64,000 nt of DNA from Bradyrhizobium icense (GTDB taxonomy: Bacteria > Pseudomonadota > Alphaproteobacteria > Rhizobiales > Xanthobacteraceae). The translations under genes and the position numbers were made by a program. Below the pieces are notes generated by a model that worked only from the letters and a program-made list of their open reading frames with translations, searched no databases and was not told the DNA's origin. Location of the stretch: NCBI RefSeq assembly GCF_001693385.1, contig NZ_CP016428.1, positions 4,898,001 to 4,962,000 of the forward strand. Reading direction: 5' to 3'. Of this stretch, positions 33,949 through 42,017 are shown one piece after another (within the stretch, counting starts at the first letter, position 1; every line of letters starts with the position of its first letter).

Positions 33949-35205
33949 ATGTCGATCTGCGGCCTTGATTTCGGAACGTCGAACACGACGCTCGGCACCA
34001 TGGAAGACCGAGTGCCGGTGCTGGTGGCGCTGGAGGCGGCACACAGCACGATTCCGAGCGCGATCTTCTATGAAGCGGATGGCGGTGTTCTGATCGGCCG
34101 CAGGGCCATCGAAGCCTATGTCGAAGGAACGGCCGGCCGCCTGATGCGCAGCCTGAAATCGGTGCTCGGCACGTCGCTGATCGAGGAAACCACCCGGCTC
34201 GGACGTGCCCGCATCAGCTTTCGCGATGTGATTGCCAATTATCTCGGCGCGATCAAACGTCGCGCGGAACAGGCTACGGGCAGCCAACTGCGCCATGTCG
34301 TCCATGGCCGTCCCGTCCATTTCGTCGACAATGCGCCGGATGCCGATCGCAAGGCGGAGGAAACCCTGCGATCGATTGCGCAAGGAATCGGTTTTGACGA
34401 AGTCACGTTTCAGTTCGAACCGATTGCCGCGGCGCTGGACTATGAACGGCAAATCACTTCCGAGGAACTGGCATTGATCGCCGATATCGGCGGCGGCACA
34501 TCCGACTTCTCGATCGTGCGCCTGGGTCCCGAACGCCACGGCAAGGCCGATCGCACAGCCGATATTCTCGCCAATGATGGCGTCCGCATCGGCGGCACCG
34601 ATTTCGACCGTCAGCTCAGCCTCGGCGTGGTCATGCCGTTGTTCGGATTCCGCAGCGCCATGAAGCGCGCCGGGCTTGACGTGCCCTCGAGTTATTTTCA
34701 CGACCTCGCCACCTGGTCGAACATCAACCGCATGTATGAGCCGCGCGTGGTGGCGGATATCCGCCAGGTGCGGCAGCAGGCGGCCGAGCCGGAACTTCTC
34801 GACCGGCTGATCCGCGTGGTCCACGAGCAGCGCGGCCATACGCTGGCAATGGAGGTCGAAGACGCCAAGATCGCGCTCTCCGAGAAGCGCCGGGCGGACA
34901 TCCCGCTGGAGTGGGTTGCGCCCGGTCTCAGCGCCGACATCGGCCGCCCCGACCTCGTCAGCCATACGAAGCCGTTGGCCGACCGCGTCGCGGCACGTAT
35001 CAGGAACTGCCTCGTTCAGGCGGGACTGGCCGCTGAAGAGATCGACTCGGTGTTCCTGACCGGCGGCTCGGTAAAACTCACGCACGTCCACAAGGCGATC
35101 ACCCAGGCCGTGCCGTTAGCCCGCATTGTCGAAGGCGACATCTTCGGCGCCGTCGGCAAGGGACTGACGCTGGAGGCGCTACGGCGATACGGCCCCGCGA
35201 ACTGA
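33949..35205 (+). CDS. Hsp70-family ATPase lacking a substrate-binding domain (YegD-like)
   Basis: A 418-residue protein with the actin-like nucleotide-binding fold: phosphate-1 motif ICGLDFGTSNTT, phosphate-2 IADIGGGTSDFSIVRLG and adenosine motif VFLTGGSVKLTHVHKAI. It ends right after the ATPase domain, so the usual C-terminal peptide-binding domain of DnaK is absent, as in YegD. Function in the family is poorly known; a chaperone-like role is assumed. The ATG at 33949 follows GGAG and starts directly at the fold; the ATG at 33916 would add 11 residues. It is divergent from tex, with a gap of 228 bases. Confidence 0.86.
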   Translation: MSICGLDFGTSNTTLGTMEDRVPVLVALEAAHSTIPSAIFYEADGGVLIGRRAIEAYVEGTAGRLMRSLKSVLGTSLIEETTRLGRARISFRDVIANYLGAIKRRAEQATGSQLRHVVHGRPVHFVDNAPDADRKAEETLRSIAQGIGFDEVTFQFEPIAAALDYERQITSEELALIADIGGGTSDFSIVRLGPERHGKADRTADILANDGVRIGGTDFDRQLSLGVVMPLFGFRSAMKRAGLDVPSSYFHDLATWSNINRMYEPRVVADIRQVRQQAAEPELLDRLIRVVHEQRGHTLAMEVEDAKIALSEKRRADIPLEWVAPGLSADIGRPDLVSHTKPLADRVAARIRNCLVQAGLAAEEIDSVFLTGGSVKLTHVHKAITQAVPLARIVEGDIFGAVGKGLTLEALRRYGPAN

Positions 35206-35234
35206 GATCAGCGGTTCGCGTATTCAACCGCCGC

Positions 35235-35762
35235 TCACCCCACCACTTCCGTCACCGGCTGCATATCGATGGCAAAGGTTTCCAGAAACTTCGACGTCAT
35301 AATGTAGAAGCCGACCGAAAGCTGCAATTCGACCAATGCGGCCGGTGTCAGCTTGGCGGCAATGGCGTTGAAGGTCGCGTCCGTGGGCTTGTGACGCCTG
35401 ACGATCTCGTCGGTGAAGGCGAGCGCGGCGCGCTGTACCTCGTTGAAGCAGGTCGCCGCCTCCCAGTTCTCCAGCGCCTCGTTCTGCTCGTCGGTCACGC
35501 CGACGTTCTTCCCGATTCGCTTGTGGGCGACGATCTCGTAAGGCGCCTCGCACAGGATGCCGGTACGGGTGATGGCAAGCTCCCGCACGATCGGGTCCAG
35601 TTCGCCCTTGTGCCTGATCGCCCCGCCCAGCCGGCAGTATTGTTCGAGATAGCTCGGCGAGTGCGCCATCATCCGGAAGATGTTCGCATTGCGGTTTTTG
35701 CCGAGCAGTTCGCGGGTGCGATCGTTGTGCTTGGCGGGATCGCTATATTCGATGCGGGCCAT
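35235..35762 (-). CDS. Carboxymuconolactone decarboxylase (AhpD-like) family protein
   Basis: A 175-residue all-helical protein. VRELAITRTGILCEAPYEIVAHKRIG is the core motif (residues 59-84). It keeps the first cysteine (Cys71) and the downstream histidine (His80) but not the CxxC of AhpD peroxidases, so a disulfide peroxidase role is unlikely. NEVQRAALAFTDEIV and LVELQLSVGFYIM complete the fold. Similar proteins act in aromatic ring-cleavage pathways or are of unknown function; no such pathway genes lie next to it. It is convergent with the Hsp70-like gene, 29 bases apart. Confidence 0.82.
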   Translation of the reverse strand: MARIEYSDPAKHNDRTRELLGKNRNANIFRMMAHSPSYLEQYCRLGGAIRHKGELDPIVRELAITRTGILCEAPYEIVAHKRIGKNVGVTDEQNEALENWEAATCFNEVQRAALAFTDEIVRRHKPTDATFNAIAAKLTPAALVELQLSVGFYIMTSKFLETFAIDMQPVTEVVG

Positions 35763-36101
35763 TCGTCACCTTGGGCTTTGGTTTTTTCTGATTTGCTGAC
35801 AGGGAGATCATGCACTGCAGCAGGGAGCCGATCAACCGTCGAGACGTGGCGGGCGCAGGTTTGAGCCTAGGCCCAGGCCGCCAAACACGCTCCAAAAAAC
35901 TCCCTTTCTCGTGCACAAACCGGCTGCGAGCGAGCCAAATTGCCGCCTCAATGCTGGTCGATTCTCGGGACTGTCGATATTCGCTGAGTGGGGACTCAAA
36001 AGAGCGAATACTCGTCGCGGGGTGTTCCGAGTAAAACCAAACTGAGCTCATCAGGCCTTCACGGGCAAGGATGACTCATGCCCAAGTCTAGGGAGCTAGG
36101 C
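35763..36101. other. Gene-poor stretch
   Basis: About 340 bases without a recognised gene. Short open frames exist on both strands (for example 35810-36034 on the plus strand), but none has a convincing ribosome site combined with protein-like sequence. The base composition is less GC-rich than in the neighbours. It presumably holds the promoter of the decarboxylase-like gene on the left and of the small membrane-protein gene on the right. Confidence 0.5.
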
Positions 36102-36203
36102 ATGAAGGAAGCCACCAGGAAGGCGGCCTCGGAAGCGCTTGCGCAGATGCTGGCGGTAACAGCGATGCTCGTCATCGCCAGCGTTGTGTTCTACTGGCAC
36201 TGA
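36102..36203 (+). CDS. Small single-pass membrane protein (hypothetical, 33 aa)
   Basis: ATG at 36102 has AGGGAG six bases upstream; an in-frame ATG at 36078 would give 41 residues. The 33-residue product starts MKEATRKAASEALAQM, with a charged first part, and continues with a hydrophobic segment LAVTAMLVIASVVFYWH that can span the membrane once. I do not recognise a named family. The ribosome site and the charge-then-hydrophobic layout make it a good small-protein candidate. It stands alone, between divergent-looking neighbours. Confidence 0.5.
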   Translation: MKEATRKAASEALAQMLAVTAMLVIASVVFYWH

Positions 36204-36288
36204 ATGTTGACGCGTCGAAGCACTCAGATTTTTCACCCGTTCCGCGTAATTCTGGGTTGCTTCGCTGCGTGAGCATTGCGCCTGACAC

Positions 36289-36648
36289 TCACCTCGTTTT
36301 CTCGAAATACGGGACCAACCTTCCCGCAAACGACCGATAGCTTGCCGTGACCTCATCGCCAATCGCGAGATCGGCGGCGCCATGGGCCATCATGCGAAAG
36401 CCCTCGGCCGCATCGACCAGCACAATATTGTACGGAACATGCGCGCGGGTTTCCGGCGTCGCGGCGCGGCAGACCAGCGACGTCGCATAGACCGTCCCCG
36501 CGCCGCTGGCACGCCTCTCTACTAGGGCCGGCGCGCCACAGGCGGCGCAGAAGCTGCGGTGGAAATACTGCGCTTTCCCGCAAGCGCCGCAGGATTGATA
36601 GACGATGGCCTCGGCGCCCCTGGTCCAGTCTGCGATTCGATCGGTCAT
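36289..36648 (-). CDS. DUF35 / OB-fold zinc-ribbon acyl-CoA-associated protein
   Basis: A 119-residue protein. The N-terminal rubredoxin-like zinc ribbon has Cys20, Cys23, Cys34 and Cys37 (QSCGACGKAQYFHRSFCAAC). The OB-fold follows with GAGTVYATSLVCRAATPE and YNIVLVDAAEGFRMM. DUF35 proteins form complexes with thiolase-fold enzymes, for example the aldolase Ltp2 with ChsH2 in steroid side-chain cleavage. The gene overlaps the stop of the thiolase-like gene by four bases (ATGA), so the two proteins are expected to be made together. Confidence 0.88.
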   Translation of the reverse strand: MTDRIADWTRGAEAIVYQSCGACGKAQYFHRSFCAACGAPALVERRASGAGTVYATSLVCRAATPETRAHVPYNIVLVDAAEGFRMMAHGAADLAIGDEVTASYRSFAGRLVPYFEKTR

Positions 36649-37780
36649 CGCACCCGCTCCAGGAACATGCTGACATGCGACGACAATACGCCGCCATCGC
36701 CGTGCAGCAGCGCGACCGAGGCATCGCGGACCTGCCGCGGCCCGGCCCGCCCCGTCATCTGCAGATGCGTCTCAACCAGATGCGCCATTGCGCCGCCGAC
36801 GCCGCAATGGCCGTAGCTTAGAAGCCCGCCATGGGTGTTGAGCGGCATGGCGCCATCACGGCCAAAATGTCCTGCCCGCACCCGCGCCGCCGCCTCACCG
36901 CGGCCGGCAAGGCCGAGATCTTCCAGCAGCATTGCGAGCGTAATGGTGAAACTATCGTAGACCGCCGCATAACGTACATCCGATATCGCGACGCCGGATG
37001 CGACCTTGGCCTTGGCGATCGCCATCTCGGCACCGAGCTCGCTCAAACCGGGTGCAGCCGTGACGTGCTGATGGGTATGCGCCTGCGCACAGCCACGCAC
37101 GCGAATGCCCATCGCACTGGTCGGCTCGCGGCTGACCACGAACGCCGCGCCGCCGTCGGACACCGGGCAGCAGTCCAGGAGCTTCAGCGGCATCGCCACC
37201 GGTTTCGAGGCCATCACGTCCGCGACGGTGATCGGCTCGCGGAATTGCGCGCCGGGATGCGTCAGGGCGTGAGCGCGCATCAGGACTGCGAATTCAGCGA
37301 GGTCATCCTGCGTGACACCATATTCGTGCATATAGCGCGACGCGACGAGGCCGTAATAGGCGGAATCGTCGGCCCCAGCGGCACCTCGTATTCGGGGTGG
37401 CCGACCTGCGCCAAGGCCTGGATCGAAGCGTCGCGGCTTTGCCCGGTAAGACGGTTTTCGCCGCCGACAACGAGCACATGCTTCACCACACCGGCGTCGA
37501 CCAGATGATGCGCCAGCATGGTCATCGCGAGCCCGGTGGCGCCGCCGACTTGGACGGCGTGGGCGTAGGACGGCTGGATGCCAAAATGCTCGGCAAACAC
37601 GGTTGCGAGCATGATGTGCGGCGAGACTGTCGAGTAGCCGCAAAGAATGCCGTCGATCTCGGATCGCTTCAGCCCGGCATCGGCGATGGCAAGCTCAGCC
37701 GCCTTGCTCATGAGATCGAGCGAGGACGAGCCTTCGTGCTTGCCATAGGACGTCAGCCCTACGCCGGTGATGAAGCTCAT
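36645..37780 (-). pseudogene. Thiolase-like (SCP2/Ltp2-type) gene with a single-base frameshift
   Basis: Residues 1-140 (MSFITGVGLTSYGKH to VPLGPTIP) are read from 37780. The continuation YYGLVASRYMHEYGVTQDDL is in another frame down to the stop at 36645. One base is missing near 37361: inserting a single G gives TIPAYYGL and a 378-residue protein of normal length. The nucleophilic cysteine of thiolases is replaced: VQVGGATG stands where ENACATG is found in the canonical thiolase of this window, and HDCF is YDSF. Only GGLLSYGHCGVGGA resembles the C-terminal motif. With the DUF35 partner this looks like a retro-aldolase rather than a thiolase. It is a recent pseudogene, a sequencing error or a frameshifted gene. 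Confidence 0.8.
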
Positions 37781-37808
37781 GATGTCAGGGCCTCACATTT
37801 CTATCGTC

Positions 37809-37889
37809 GTCATTCCGGGGATGCATCGAAGATGCGAACCCGGAATCTCGAGATTCCGGGTCTGGTCCTTCGGACCATCCCGGAATGAC
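37809..37889. repeat. 81-bp four-armed palindromic element, copy 2
   Basis: Outer arms GTCATTCCGGG (37809-37819) and CCCGGAATGAC (37879-37889) are identical to copy 1 at 22959. The central palindrome (37838-37861, 24 bp) has the same CTCGAG centre, but the arms between differ: here two smaller hairpins, GCATCGAAGATGC and GGTCCTTCGGACC, replace the long uninterrupted stem. It lies between the acyl-CoA dehydrogenase stop and the thiolase-like start on the minus strand, within a possible operon. Confidence 0.88.
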
Positions 37890-37923
37890 GACCGAAAATT
37901 CGCAATCCGTCACACGGCGACCG

Positions 37924-39090
37924 CTAATACGACTTCGGTAGCCCCAGCACCTTCTCGGCGATAAAACTGAGAATGAGCTGCGGGCTGATCGGCGCGATGC
38001 GCGGGATCAGAGATTCCCGCAAATAGCGCTCGACGTGATATTCCTTGGCGTAGCCGAAGCCGCCATGGGTCATCACCGCCTGCTCACAGGCGTGAAAGCC
38101 GGCTTCGGCGGCGAGATATTTGGCGGCATTGGCGGCGGGCCCGCACTGCATGCCCTGGTCGTACTGCCAACCGGCAGAGAGCACCATCAGCCACGCGGCC
38201 TCCAGTTCCATCCAGTTCTTCGCTAAGGGGTGCTGGATGCCCTGGTTCATGCCGATCGGGCGGTTGAATACGATGCGGCTCTTCGCATAGGCCGCGGCTC
38301 GCGACAGCGCGACCTGGCCGAGGCCGACCGCTTCGGCCGCGATCAGGATACGCTCGGGGTTCATGCCATGCAGGATATATTCGAAGCCGCGGCCCTCTTC
38401 GCCGAGGCGATCCTCGACGGGAATTTCAAAGTTCTCGAAGAACAGTTCGTTGGAATCGACGGGCTTGCGGCCCATCTTCTCGATCTCGTGCACGGTGACG
38501 CGCTGCTTGTCGAAATCCGTGTAGAACAGGCTCAAGCCATGGGTCGGGTTCTTCACCTCTTCCAGCGGCGTGGTGCGCGCCAGCAGCAGGATCTTGTTGG
38601 CGACCTGTGCCGTTGAAATCCAGACTTTCTGGCCGTTGACGAGATATTTGTCGCCCTTGCGCACCGCGCGGGTCTTCAACTGCGTGGTATTGAGGCCGGT
38701 GTTGGGCTCGGTCACCGCAAAACAGGACTTGTCGCGGCCGTCGATGATCGGCGGCAGCATGCGCGTGCATTGCTCCTTGGTGCCGAACACGACAACGGGA
38801 TTGAGCCCGAACACGTTCATGTGCACGGCGGACGCACCCGACATGCCCGCGCCCGATTCCGCAATCGTCCGCATCATGATCGCGGCATCGGTAATGCCTA
38901 ACCCCGACCCGCCATATTCCTCGGGAATGCAAATGCCGAGCCAGCCGGCATCCGCCAGCGCGCGATGGAAGTCGGCGGGATAGCCGCCTTCCTTGTCCTT
39001 CTTCAGCCAGTAGGCTTCGTCGAATCGCGAACAGATTTTGCCGACCGCGTCGCGGATCGATTCCTGGTTGGCGGATAGCGCGAAATCCAT
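37924..39090 (-). CDS. Acyl-CoA dehydrogenase with atypical C terminus
   Basis: A 388-residue FAD-dependent acyl-CoA dehydrogenase. SCFAVTEPNTGLNTTQLKTR and GQKVWISTAQVANKILLLA are the family signatures, and THGGFGYAKEYHVERYLRES is the C-terminal helix. After it comes LIPRIAPISPQLILSFIAEK and the end GLPKSY; the usual xEGTxE stretch with the catalytic glutamate is missing. The base may lie elsewhere, as in isovaleryl-CoA dehydrogenase, or the activity may differ. It ends an apparent two-gene unit with the CaiB-type gene (nine-base gap). The substrate is unknown. Confidence 0.84.
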   Translation of the reverse strand: MDFALSANQESIRDAVGKICSRFDEAYWLKKDKEGGYPADFHRALADAGWLGICIPEEYGGSGLGITDAAIMMRTIAESGAGMSGASAVHMNVFGLNPVVVFGTKEQCTRMLPPIIDGRDKSCFAVTEPNTGLNTTQLKTRAVRKGDKYLVNGQKVWISTAQVANKILLLARTTPLEEVKNPTHGLSLFYTDFDKQRVTVHEIEKMGRKPVDSNELFFENFEIPVEDRLGEEGRGFEYILHGMNPERILIAAEAVGLGQVALSRAAAYAKSRIVFNRPIGMNQGIQHPLAKNWMELEAAWLMVLSAGWQYDQGMQCGPAANAAKYLAAEAGFHACEQAVMTHGGFGYAKEYHVERYLRESLIPRIAPISPQLILSFIAEKVLGLPKSY

Positions 39091-39099
39091 GTGTCCGTC

Positions 39100-40317
39100 C
39101 TATGTATTTGGCACGGCTGCATTTGGCGCGACCTTGGTGACGCCTTCGCGCACCAGGGCTGCAATCTCGTCCGCCGAGAATCCCGCTTCGCCGAGGATTT
39201 CGGCGCTGTGCTCGCTGAGGCGCGGCGCGAGCCGTTTCGTCTCGACCGGCGTTTCGGAAAATTTCGCCGATGGCCTCATGTTGCGGATGCGGCCCTCGGT
39301 CGGATGACCGACCACCGGAAAGAAATCGGTCGCGACGATGTGCGGATCGCCGAGCAGGCTTTCGAGGTCGTGCATCGGCATCACCGGCACGTCGGCTCTC
39401 TCCAGGATAGCCGACCATTCGGCGGTGGTTTTGGTCTCGAGGATGCGAGCCAGTTCGGCATAGACAGCGTCGATGTTGGCGGCGCGGCCGGCGAACGTCG
39501 CAAATTTGGGGTGGACGCGAAGGTCGTCGCGCCCGGTGGCTTCGAAGAAGTTCTGCCACTGCTTGTCGTTGTAGACGATGACGCAGATATAGCCGTCGGA
39601 GGTCTTGTAAGGCCGACGGTCCGGCGACAGGTGACGGGCATAGCCGCCCTTGTCGAGCGGCGGCTCATAGGTCAGCCCGCCCATGTGGTCGCCCATCACG
39701 AAACCGGCCATGGTTTCGAACATCGGAATATCGACGCGCTGGCCGCGCCCGGTACGGTTTCGATCGACCAGGCTGGCGCAGATCGCGCCCACCGCGGTGA
39801 GCCCGACGATACGGTCGACGAGCGCGTTGGGCACGTAGCGCGGCACGCCATCGGCGGTCTGCGCCATCAGCGCCGGCAACGCGGTCGCGCCCTGGATCAA
39901 GTCGTCATAGGCGGGTTTTGCCGCATAGGGCCCGTCCTGGCCGAAGCCGAACACGCCGGCGTAGATCAGACGCGGATTGATTTTCGCGACCACGTCGTAA
40001 CCGAGATTCAGCCGCGCCATCGCCTGCGGCCGCACGTTGTAGACCAGCACGTCGGCGGATTTGACCAGCCGCAGCACAGCGTCCCGTCCAGCCGGCTTCT
40101 TCAGATCGAGGCAGATTGAGCGCTTGCTGCGGTTGGTATTGAGGAACACGGGCCCCATGCCGGGATGGCGGGTCGGCCCGATCTGCCGTGTCACGTCGCC
40201 ATCGGGGGATTCAACCTTGATGACGTCGGCGCCGTAATCGCCGAGCATCTGGGTTGCATAGGGACCCATCAGCACGGTCGTCATGTCGATGACCTTAATG
40301 TCCGCCAATGGTCCCAT
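39100..40317 (-). CDS. CaiB/BaiF family CoA-transferase (class III)
   Basis: A 405-residue class-III CoA-transferase. The start MGPLADIKVIDMTTVLMGPYATQML, GADVIKVESPDGDVTRQ, KRSICLDLKKPAGRDAVLRL and VLVYNVRPQAMARLNLGYD, followed by LIYAGVFGFGQDGPYAAKPAYDDLIQG, form the family pattern (each quoted in part). The last stretch contains the Asp that forms the acyl anhydride intermediate. It moves CoA between carboxylic acids. The gene directly precedes the acyl-CoA dehydrogenase gene by nine bases, so a substrate is activated by CoA transfer and then dehydrogenated. Confidence 0.9.
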   Translation of the reverse strand: MGPLADIKVIDMTTVLMGPYATQMLGDYGADVIKVESPDGDVTRQIGPTRHPGMGPVFLNTNRSKRSICLDLKKPAGRDAVLRLVKSADVLVYNVRPQAMARLNLGYDVVAKINPRLIYAGVFGFGQDGPYAAKPAYDDLIQGATALPALMAQTADGVPRYVPNALVDRIVGLTAVGAICASLVDRNRTGRGQRVDIPMFETMAGFVMGDHMGGLTYEPPLDKGGYARHLSPDRRPYKTSDGYICVIVYNDKQWQNFFEATGRDDLRVHPKFATFAGRAANIDAVYAELARILETKTTAEWSAILERADVPVMPMHDLESLLGDPHIVATDFFPVVGHPTEGRIRNMRPSAKFSETPVETKRLAPRLSEHSAEILGEAGFSADEIAALVREGVTKVAPNAAVPNT

Positions 40318-40443
40318 GGATCAGCTTGCTCCCCGCCATGCGGCCGTTTTCGCCCGCATTGTTGTATCTGGGAACCAAGTAACGGCAGGCGCTTGCGAAG
40401 ATCAAGGCGCGCCCAGCGTATAGCCGTATGCGCGCGACAGCAG

Positions 40444-40659
40444 TTATTTCTCGGACGACTGCTTCTTGGATCTGGCGTCGCGCTCCCGGGTCAGGCGTTC
40501 CAGCTCCTCATTCTGCTGGCTGAGCCGGTCGGCGATGCGCGCCTCATTCCGTTCGCCAGAAGCGGCAGCGGCTTGTTCGATCAACTGGCGGATGTTGTCT
40601 TCCAGAATCCTGATCCGGTTGTTCAGTTCCGCCTCTGACATCGAACTTTCGTTGCTCAT
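40444..40659 (-). CDS. Small coiled-coil protein (hypothetical, 71 aa)
   Basis: A 71-residue charged, helical protein. MSEAELNNRIRILEDNIRQL shows heptad-like spacing, ADRLSQQNEELERLTRERDA continues it, and the end RSKKQSSEK is basic. It most probably forms a coiled coil; no named family was recognised. The ATG at 40659 has GGAG at nine bases; a longer frame to 40692 would run into the adjacent repeat. It sits between the canonical thiolase and the CaiB gene on the same strand. Confidence 0.6.
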   Translation of the reverse strand: MSNESSMSEAELNNRIRILEDNIRQLIEQAAAASGERNEARIADRLSQQNEELERLTRERDARSKKQSSEK

Positions 40660-40679
40660 GATGCACGCTCCGGAAAACT

Positions 40680-40775
40680 GTAGGGTGGGCAAAGCGAAGC
40701 GTGCCCACCAGCCTCACCTCTCGGACTCACGGACCAATGGTGGGCACGGCGCAAGCGCGCCTTTACCCACCCCAC
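40680..40775. repeat. Palindromic intergenic element, copy 2
   Basis: It matches the element at 9935: GTAGGGTGGGCAAAG (40680-40694) and CTTTACCCACCCCAC (40761-40775) are the ends, and GTGCCCACCA with TGGTGGGCAC are the inner pair. The right end differs from its partner at two positions. The central spacer is unrelated to that of copy 1. It lies between the thiolase stop and the small coiled-coil gene. Confidence 0.85.
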
Positions 40776-40791
40776 GTTAGCACGTTCGCGG

Positions 40792-41961
40792 TTACTTTGC
40801 GGGCTCCAGCACGGAAACGTAGTTCGCCACCGCCGCGCCGCCCATATTGAAGATGCCGGCCAGTTTTGCGTTCTTGAGCTGCATGCCCTCGGGCGCCTGG
40901 CCGACGAGTTGCATCGCGCTCATCACGTGCATGGAGACGCCGGTGGCGCCGATCGGATGGCCCTTGGCCTTCAGGCCGCCGGACGGATTGACCGGCAGCT
41001 TGCCGTCCTTGTGGGTCCAGCCTTCCTTGACGGCACGGGCACCCTGCCCGCGCGGCGTTAGCCCCATCGCTTCATATTCGATCAGCTCGGCGACGGTGAA
41101 GCAGTCGTGGGTCTCGACAAAGGAGAGATCGGAGAGCTGTACGCCAGCCTGCGCCAGCGCGCGCTGCCAAGCCACCGTGCAGCCTTCGAACTGCAGGATG
41201 TCGCGCTTTGACATCGGCAGGAAATCCTGCGCATGCGCGGTGGCCCGGAAGTTCACCGCCTTGCCCATCGTCTTGGCGGTTTCGGAATCCGTCAGCACCA
41301 GGGCTGCCGCGCCGTCCGACACCAGCGAGCAATCGGTGCGCTTCAGCGGGCCTGCGACGAACGGATTCTTCTCGCTCTCGGCGCGACAGAATTCAAAGCC
41401 GAAATCCTTGCGCATCTGCGCGAACGGGTTGGCGACGCCGTTTTTGTGGTTCTTGGCCGCGATCATCGCCAGCGCGTCCGACTGGTCGCCGTATTTCTGG
41501 AAATAGCTTTGCGCGATCTTGCCGAACACGCCGGCAAAGCCGCCGACGGTATCGCCATCCTCAGGCAGATAAGACGCCTTCAGGAGGTAGCGCCCGATAT
41601 CGGCCGACGGCGTCCGCGTCATCTGCTCGACGCCGACCACCAGCACGACCCTGGCCGCGCCCGCGGCGATCGCCCGGATACCCTGGTGCACCGCGGCCGA
41701 ACCGGTGGCGCAGGCATTTTCGACCCGCGTAGCCGGCTTGAAGCGCAGTTTCGGGTCGGCCTGCAGCACCAGCGAGGCGGTAAAATCCTGCGGCGAGAAG
41801 CCGGCATTGAAATGCCCGAGCACGATTTCGTCGACGTCTTCGGCTGATATGCCGGCGTCGGCCAACGCATCGGTCGCGACCTTGACCACGAGGCTCTCGA
41901 CGGTTTCCGCGTCGAACTTGCCGAATGGCGTGTGCGCCCATCCGACGATGCTGGCTGTCAT
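40792..41961 (-). CDS. Thiolase family protein (SCP2-type acetyl-CoA acetyltransferase)
   Basis: A 389-residue thiolase. The nucleophile is Cys84 in RVENACATGSAAVHQG, then HDCFTVAELIEYEAMG carries the second active-site cysteine region and GGLKAKGHPIGATGVSM the catalytic histidine motif, so it is a complete enzyme, unlike the thiolase-like gene at 36645. It cleaves 3-ketoacyl-CoA with CoA or condenses two acyl-CoA. It is the first clear acyl-CoA gene downstream of the sugar-acid operon, 56 bases after the aldolase stop, and could be partly read with it. Confidence 0.9.
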   Translation of the reverse strand: MTASIVGWAHTPFGKFDAETVESLVVKVATDALADAGISAEDVDEIVLGHFNAGFSPQDFTASLVLQADPKLRFKPATRVENACATGSAAVHQGIRAIAAGAARVVLVVGVEQMTRTPSADIGRYLLKASYLPEDGDTVGGFAGVFGKIAQSYFQKYGDQSDALAMIAAKNHKNGVANPFAQMRKDFGFEFCRAESEKNPFVAGPLKRTDCSLVSDGAAALVLTDSETAKTMGKAVNFRATAHAQDFLPMSKRDILQFEGCTVAWQRALAQAGVQLSDLSFVETHDCFTVAELIEYEAMGLTPRGQGARAVKEGWTHKDGKLPVNPSGGLKAKGHPIGATGVSMHVMSAMQLVGQAPEGMQLKNAKLAGIFNMGGAAVANYVSVLEPAK

Positions 41962-42017
41962 GGTCGTTCTCCCTGTTTAGGTTCTGAAGGCTTTTGTAGC
42001 CTATCGGGGAACAGACT

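Noticed and set aside
35810..36034. A 74-codon frame in the gene-poor stretch with AGGGAG upstream
   Set aside because: Spacing to the ATG is only about three bases, and the product is arginine/serine-rich with no fold-like pattern.
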